The notes below the pieces were generated by a model. It searched no databases and was not told the DNA's origin. It saw nothing but the letters and a program-made list of their open reading frames with translations. 64,000 bases of DNA from DATKGL01 sp035510455. Its GTDB lineage: Bacteria > Patescibacteriota > Saccharimonadia > Saccharimonadales > UBA4665. The DNA lies in contig DATKHB010000003.1 in assembly GCA_035510455.1 (NCBI GenBank), positions 62,001-126,000 of the forward strand, read 5' to 3'. Shown here piece after piece: positions 60,062 through 64,000 of this stretch. Each line of letters opens with the position of its first letter. Position 1 is the first letter of the stretch. The position numbers were made by a program, and so were the translations under genes.

Positions 60062-60676
60062 ATGGCACGAGAGAGACAATCAATTGTAAAAATGAGCCGT
60101 CGTGAGGGCTACGCACTTCACCCTAAGGCACACAAGGCTCTAGTTAAGCGGTCCGCCCTACCAGGACAACAAGGACGACCGGGACGCAACAAAGCCAGCC
60201 AGTATTCTCTTCAGTTGAGGGAGAAACAGAAAGTTAAACGACTTTACGGGCTTTTGGAAAGACAATTTAGCAATTTAATGAAAGAAGCGTCGAGAACTCC
60301 CGGTCAATCCGGAGAAACTCTATTAAAGCTTCTAGAACAGCGTATGGACAATATAGTTTACAGATCAGGCCTAGCCGCCTCCCGTGCCGCAGCCCGTCAG
60401 CTAGTTACCCATGGGCACTTTATGCTCAACGACCGACGAGTAGATATCCCATCAATAAGACTTTCTGCTGGTGACAAAATTGTCGTAAGGCCCAAAAGCC
60501 AGAAAATAACTTATTTTACGCAAGTTGATGATGTTAGCCCCGCACCCCCGGACATACCAGCGTGGTTGAAGGTTAATCGTAAAAAATTTGAAATCGATGT
60601 AGTAGGCGCGCCATCTCGCGATGATGCTGAGCCTGATTTGAACGAGCAACTAATTGTAGAATATTACTCAAGGTAA
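60062..60676 (+). CDS. rpsD: 30S ribosomal protein S4, zinc-free type
   Basis: 204 residues. MSRREGYALHPKAHKALVKR lacks the four Cys found in zinc-binding S4; LPGQQGRPGRNKASQYSLQLREKQK and the S4 domain (QLVTHGHFMLNDRRVDIPS) are intact. 16S assembly initiator and translational repressor in other bacteria. Confidence 0.95.
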   Translation: MARERQSIVKMSRREGYALHPKAHKALVKRSALPGQQGRPGRNKASQYSLQLREKQKVKRLYGLLERQFSNLMKEASRTPGQSGETLLKLLEQRMDNIVYRSGLAASRAAARQLVTHGHFMLNDRRVDIPSIRLSAGDKIVVRPKSQKITYFTQVDDVSPAPPDIPAWLKVNRKKFEIDVVGAPSRDDAEPDLNEQLIVEYYSR

Positions 60677-60687
60677 GGAGGAGAAAT

Positions 60688-61632
60688 ATGTCAAAAATAA
60701 TTCACACACCACGGCTAGTCAACATTGACGACCATAGTGATACAAGCGCAACGTTTACTGTAGAGCCGCTGCACAGCGGTTATGGTATGACGCTCGGAAA
60801 TAGCCTGAGACGTGTTCTTCTGTCTAGTATTGCCGGAGCGGCGATAACCAGTTTCCGTATTGAAGGTATAACCCATGAATTTACTGTTGTGCCGGGAGTC
60901 AAAGAAGATGTAGTTGAAATAATGCTTAATCTTAAGGGAGTTAGATTCAGAGTGTTTAGCGATGAGCCTCAAACCCTAAGACTGACCAAGCAGGCCAAAG
61001 GATCATTAGTTGCTAAAGATATAACAACCAACGCTGACGTAGAGATAGTCAACCCGCAACACGTAATTGCTACACTCGACGATCCTAAAGAGAAAGTCGT
61101 AATTGATTTAGTAGTTGAAACGGGTCGAGGATACCGAACGATTGAAGAAGGAAGTGCCCAAAAAGCTTCTGACATGATTGCTCTTGATGCCATATTTAGC
61201 CCGGTACTCCGAGTACGCTACAAAGTTGAGAACACTCGAGTTGGGCAAGCCACTGATCTTGATAAATTAATTATCACGATCGATACTGATGGCTCGATTA
61301 CTCCTAGAGACGCTTTTGAGGAAGCTTCAGCAATATTGATTAATCAGTACACCGCTCTAGCCGGACAAACAAGAGTTGAAATATCGCCCCCTGCCAGCCT
61401 TCAATCGGAGACATCCGGCGGTAACGATGATGACGACGAGACTAGCGAGCTCATGACCTCTATCGATGATTTGAATTTATCGGCTCGAACCACCAACGCC
61501 TTGATCAATAACGATATTCACACGCTCAAAGATCTATTTAGTCTAAGCGATGCCGAGCTCAGAGACCTTAAAGGTTTTGGTAGCAAAGCTTTGGATGAAG
61601 TTAAGGATAAGTTAGCGGAATTGGAATTGTAA
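60688..61632 (+). CDS. rpoA: RNA polymerase alpha subunit
   Basis: 314 residues. N-terminal dimerisation domain with EPLHSGYGMTLGNSLRRVLLSS; after an acidic linker (GGNDDDDETSE) the C-terminal domain LSARTTNALINNDIHTLKDLF and LKGFGSKALDEVKDKL, which binds UP elements and regulators. AAGGAGGAG precedes the ATG. Confidence 0.96.
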   Translation: MSKIIHTPRLVNIDDHSDTSATFTVEPLHSGYGMTLGNSLRRVLLSSIAGAAITSFRIEGITHEFTVVPGVKEDVVEIMLNLKGVRFRVFSDEPQTLRLTKQAKGSLVAKDITTNADVEIVNPQHVIATLDDPKEKVVIDLVVETGRGYRTIEEGSAQKASDMIALDAIFSPVLRVRYKVENTRVGQATDLDKLIITIDTDGSITPRDAFEEASAILINQYTALAGQTRVEISPPASLQSETSGGNDDDDETSELMTSIDDLNLSARTTNALINNDIHTLKDLFSLSDAELRDLKGFGSKALDEVKDKLAELEL

Positions 61633-61633
61633 G

Positions 61634-62101
61634 ATGCATCGACACGGATATAAGGGCCGAAAATTTCACCGCGAGCGCGACCAACGCCGAGCCCTTATTA
61701 AGAGTTTAGCGGAGTCCCTTATCAAGCATCAGTCTATCGAAACCACTTTGCCGAAGGCTCAGGAATTAGTACCGTACTTTGAAGACCTGATAACAAAAGC
61801 CAAAAAAGGCGATTTACATAGTCGTCGCCAGGTTCTTGCTAAGCTATCGACCGTATCCAGCGCGCATGCTCTTGTCGACGAAATTGCTCCTAAGCTAAAG
61901 GGCCGAAATAGCGGTCACGTAAGAATTGAAAAGACGCGCTTGCGACGAGGCGACAATGCCCAACTGGCACGGGTTAGTTTTGTGGATGATTTAGCTGCAG
62001 CTTCGGTGGCTACTAAGGCTGTTGAGACGGCCGCACCAAAGCCGAAAGCCATTCCTAAGGCTAAAATCGTTAAGAAGGAACCCTCAGATGAAAACGCATA
62101 G
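61634..62101 (+). CDS. rplQ: 50S ribosomal protein L17 with basic tail
   Basis: 155 residues; MHRHGYKGRKFHRERDQRRAL and the core to about residue 118, then an Ala/Lys/Pro-rich tail (KPKAIPKAKIVKKE). Ends in TAG; rplM starts inside its last codons. Confidence 0.94.
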   Translation: MHRHGYKGRKFHRERDQRRALIKSLAESLIKHQSIETTLPKAQELVPYFEDLITKAKKGDLHSRRQVLAKLSTVSSAHALVDEIAPKLKGRNSGHVRIEKTRLRRGDNAQLARVSFVDDLAAASVATKAVETAAPKPKAIPKAKIVKKEPSDENA

Positions 62102-62528
62102 TGTCAAGCCGAATGAAGTAACTCGTAAATGGTATATTATCGACGCTTCGACTGCGTCTTTCGGTCGAATATCGACCGAGGCTGCTCGTTTACTGCTCGG
62201 CAAAGACAAACCACATTTTAGCCATCACATTGATTGCGGTGACTACGTTATCGTAATTAACTCTGATAAGTTGGTCGCCACAGGAGCAAAACTTGATAAA
62301 AAGATGTATTACAGCCACAGTGGCTACCCCGGCGCGTTAAAGGAGATGACACTCGGCGAAAAGATGAAAAAAGATTCAACACAAGTAATACATCATGCCG
62401 TAAGGGGGATGCTGCCGGATAATAAGTTGAGAGCTGAAAGACTGGCGCGTCTTAAGATTTACCCCGGAGAAGAACATCCTCATGATCCTCAAAAACCGAT
62501 TAACCTGTCAAAGAAAGCTGGTTCATAA
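62088..62528 (+). CDS. rplM: 50S ribosomal protein L13
   Basis: 146 residues from ATG 62088, which overlaps the rplQ end by 14 bp; an earlier in-frame ATG would overlap far more. WYIIDASTASFGRISTEAARLL and MYYSHSGYPGALKEMT are signatures. TAATG overlap with rpsI. Confidence 0.94.
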   Translation: MKTHSVKPNEVTRKWYIIDASTASFGRISTEAARLLLGKDKPHFSHHIDCGDYVIVINSDKLVATGAKLDKKMYYSHSGYPGALKEMTLGEKMKKDSTQVIHHAVRGMLPDNKLRAERLARLKIYPGEEHPHDPQKPINLSKKAGS

Positions 62529-62932
62529 TGGCTACTTCTAAAAACGATTATTTCTACGCTTTAGGTCGACGCAAGAGCTCTACTGCTCGCGTCAGGCTTT
62601 CTAAGGGCCAAGGCGTAATTACCGTTAATGGCAAACCGGTGGACGAGTATTTTGCTGGCAGTAAATACTTACTGACTAAGCTTCAACAGCCATTCTCAGC
62701 GCTGGATCACGAGAATAAGTACACAATTAGCGTTAAAGTAACCGGAGGCGGCCCTAGCGGGCAGATTGAGTCCATAAGGCTGGGTATTTCTAAGGCTTTA
62801 GTTAAGATTAATGAAGACTTCAAGGGTAATCTTAAACGATCAGGTTTGCTAAGCAGAGATTCAAGAGAAAAAGAACGCAAGAAATTTGGTCTCAAGGGCG
62901 CCCGAAAACAACGGCAGTTTACGAAGCGATAG
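62528..62932 (+). CDS. rpsI: 30S ribosomal protein S9
   Basis: 134 residues; YALGRRKSSTARVRLSKGQG, GGGPSGQIESIRLGISKAL and the C-terminal tail ending QRQFTKR, whose Arg contacts P-site tRNA. Ends in TAG. Confidence 0.96.
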   Translation: MATSKNDYFYALGRRKSSTARVRLSKGQGVITVNGKPVDEYFAGSKYLLTKLQQPFSALDHENKYTISVKVTGGGPSGQIESIRLGISKALVKINEDFKGNLKRSGLLSRDSREKERKKFGLKGARKQRQFTKR

Positions 62933-62965
62933 AATTGACTAGTCTTTCTAATGATATCTCTAGGG

Positions 62966-62981
62966 TATAATAGTAGAAATG
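62966..62981 (+). promoter_or_regulatory. Leaderless promoter of trpS
   Basis: TATAAT 62966-62971 lies 7 bp before the ATG at 62979, so the transcript would begin at the start codon. No Shine-Dalgarno. TTGACT at 62935-62940 is too far (25 bp) for a normal -35. Confidence 0.5.
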
Positions 62982-64000
62982 GCTAAATCAGTAATATTAA
63001 CGGGGTTGAGAGCTAACAGTGAATTTCACCTAGGAAACTATCTAGGCGCTATATTACCAATGGTCTCTCTTCAGCACGCTCACAGCGATGAATATCAGCT
63101 GAATATGTTTATCCCCGACTTGCACAGCCTGACAACGCCAATTGACTACAAGAAACTACACAACCAAATTATAGAAAATCTAAAGATATTTATCGCCGCT
63201 GGCATAGACATAAATAATAAAAGTACGTATCTATATAGACAGAGTTATATCTCAGCCCACAGTGAGCTAGCTTGGATACTTGATTGTTTTACTCATTTTG
63301 GTGAAGCCAATAGGATGATTGAATTTAAAGAAAAGTCTAAAAGAATTGGTAACGAATCAGTTAGCGTAGGCTTATTTAACTACCCAGTCTTAATGGCAGC
63401 CGACATACTGTTATATGATGCCGTTTACATCCCTGTTGGTGAAGATCAACGACAGCACGTTGAGCTAACCCGCGAGCTGGCAATCAGACTTAACAACAGG
63501 TTCAAAACCGAAATATTTACGGTACCTCACGACTGGAAGAAGCAGATGAAATTTTTAAGTTACTCTAACGGTGTGCGCATAAGATCACTTAGAAAGCCTG
63601 AGAATAAAATGAGTAAAAGCGTTAGCGATCCAGCTGGCACGATACTTCTTAGCGATAAGCCAGACCAAGCTGCCAAAAAAATTATGAGCGCCACAACTGA
63701 TAGCTTGAAGAAAATAGATTTCGACTTCACAAATCAGCCTGGCGTAAGTAATCTGCTTCAAATACTGGCCTTACTAACTGACAAAGACCAAGAGGTTGTA
63801 AATAGACAGTGGCGTGGTAAGGATAACTATGCTGATCTTAAGTCAGAGGTTGCAAAAACTGTTAGCACCTTCCTGGAGCAGGTTCAAACCAAGATTAGTA
63901 AAGTTAGCAGCGATACGGTTCTTAGTAAGCTAATTTCTGATGAACTAGCGATGTCTAAAGTTGCCAATGAAAAACTTTTGACAGTTCAGCGTGCAGTTGG
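62979..64000 (+). CDS. trpS: Tryptophanyl-tRNA synthetase (cut by window edge)
   Basis: About 340 residues visible, open to the window edge. TGLRANSEFHLGNYLGA carries the HIGH-type signature (H-L-G-N), YPVLMAADILLYDAVYIPVGEDQRQH is the class Ic core, and KMSKS is intact (PENKMSKSVSDP). Charges tRNA-Trp. Only the last few residues are missing. An unusual point is RANSE in place of the common Q.TG.P before the His. Confidence 0.95.
   Translation, partial: MAKSVILTGLRANSEFHLGNYLGAILPMVSLQHAHSDEYQLNMFIPDLHSLTTPIDYKKLHNQIIENLKIFIAAGIDINNKSTYLYRQSYISAHSELAWILDCFTHFGEANRMIEFKEKSKRIGNESVSVGLFNYPVLMAADILLYDAVYIPVGEDQRQHVELTRELAIRLNNRFKTEIFTVPHDWKKQMKFLSYSNGVRIRSLRKPENKMSKSVSDPAGTILLSDKPDQAAKKIMSATTDSLKKIDFDFTNQPGVSNLLQILALLTDKDQEVVNRQWRGKDNYADLKSEVAKTVSTFLEQVQTKISKVSSDTVLSKLISDELAMSKVANEKLLTVQRAV

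Noticed and set aside
31542..64000. UGA read as glycine, as in some CPR phyla
   Set aside because: No in-frame TGA occurs in any conserved gene here, so there is no sign of sense reading; only avoidance is seen.
1..64000. CRISPR array
   Set aside because: No regularly spaced direct repeats and no cas genes were seen.

Overview
The window joins two very different kinds of DNA. From about 31.5 kb to the right end the sequence is A+T-richer. It carries an uninterrupted informational backbone: hisS, tig, clpP, rpoB-rpoC, rpsL-rpsG-fusA-tuf, the S10/spc/alpha ribosomal-protein clusters with secY and rpoA, then rplM-rpsI and the start of trpS. Several traits point to a Candidate Phyla Radiation bacterium, most likely Saccharibacteria (TM7): no uL30 gene between rpsE and rplO, no adk/map after secY, cysteine-free versions of S14, S4, L36 and RpoC, and standard-code reading throughout. 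None of the 40 complete backbone genes ends in TGA. The phylum call is inference from gene content; no rRNA lies in the window.

From 1 to about 31.48 kb the DNA is clearly G+C-richer, uses TGA stops freely, has several apparent leaderless promoters, and encodes Lsr2, a nucleoid protein otherwise typical of Actinobacteria. It reads as an accessory island of actinobacterial character. Either it was acquired by the CPR cell (Saccharibacteria live on actinobacterial hosts) or the contig is chimeric at about 31.48 kb; sequence alone cannot decide.

Island layout. 1-7.9 kb (all minus strand) is an integrative/mobilizable-element backbone: serine recombinase (cut by the left edge), ImmA-like protease, XRE repressor, ribbon-helix-helix protein, ArdA antirestriction protein, orphan DNA methyltransferase, Replic_Relax protein, VirD4/TraG-like ATPase and four small genes, with two zones of inverted repeats that could be an oriT or regulatory leaders. 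8-11.3 kb holds a TPR protein and unknowns. 11.4-18.15 kb is a tight plus-strand operon: type III Mod, type III Res, an unrecognised PD-(D/E)xK-like protein, and a TIR protein. 18.2-19.7 kb is a two-gene unit of a soluble protein and a four-helix membrane protein. 19.8-25.1 kb has a GIY-YIG nuclease, small genes and a scar where a recombinase fragment and an M48 peptidase fragment meet. 25.2-28.0 kb is a second nuclease operon containing a diverged relative of the 15.6 kb protein plus a DUF3644/HEPN-like protein. 28-31.45 kb has a membrane protein, an unknown, Lsr2 and a HEPN-like protein.

The strongest candidates for an undescribed system are the Mod-Res-nuclease-TIR operon and the operon at 25.2 kb, which share one uncharacterised protein family. 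On the backbone the most striking points are the loss of both zinc sites and an altered trigger loop in RpoC, NKIN in place of NKxD in EF-G, a CIRCE element built around the clpP -35 box, and a roughly 0.98-kb interruption of the S10 operon (between rpsJ and rplC) with large hairpins, two small TGA-terminated membrane ORFs and operator-like palindromes before rplC.
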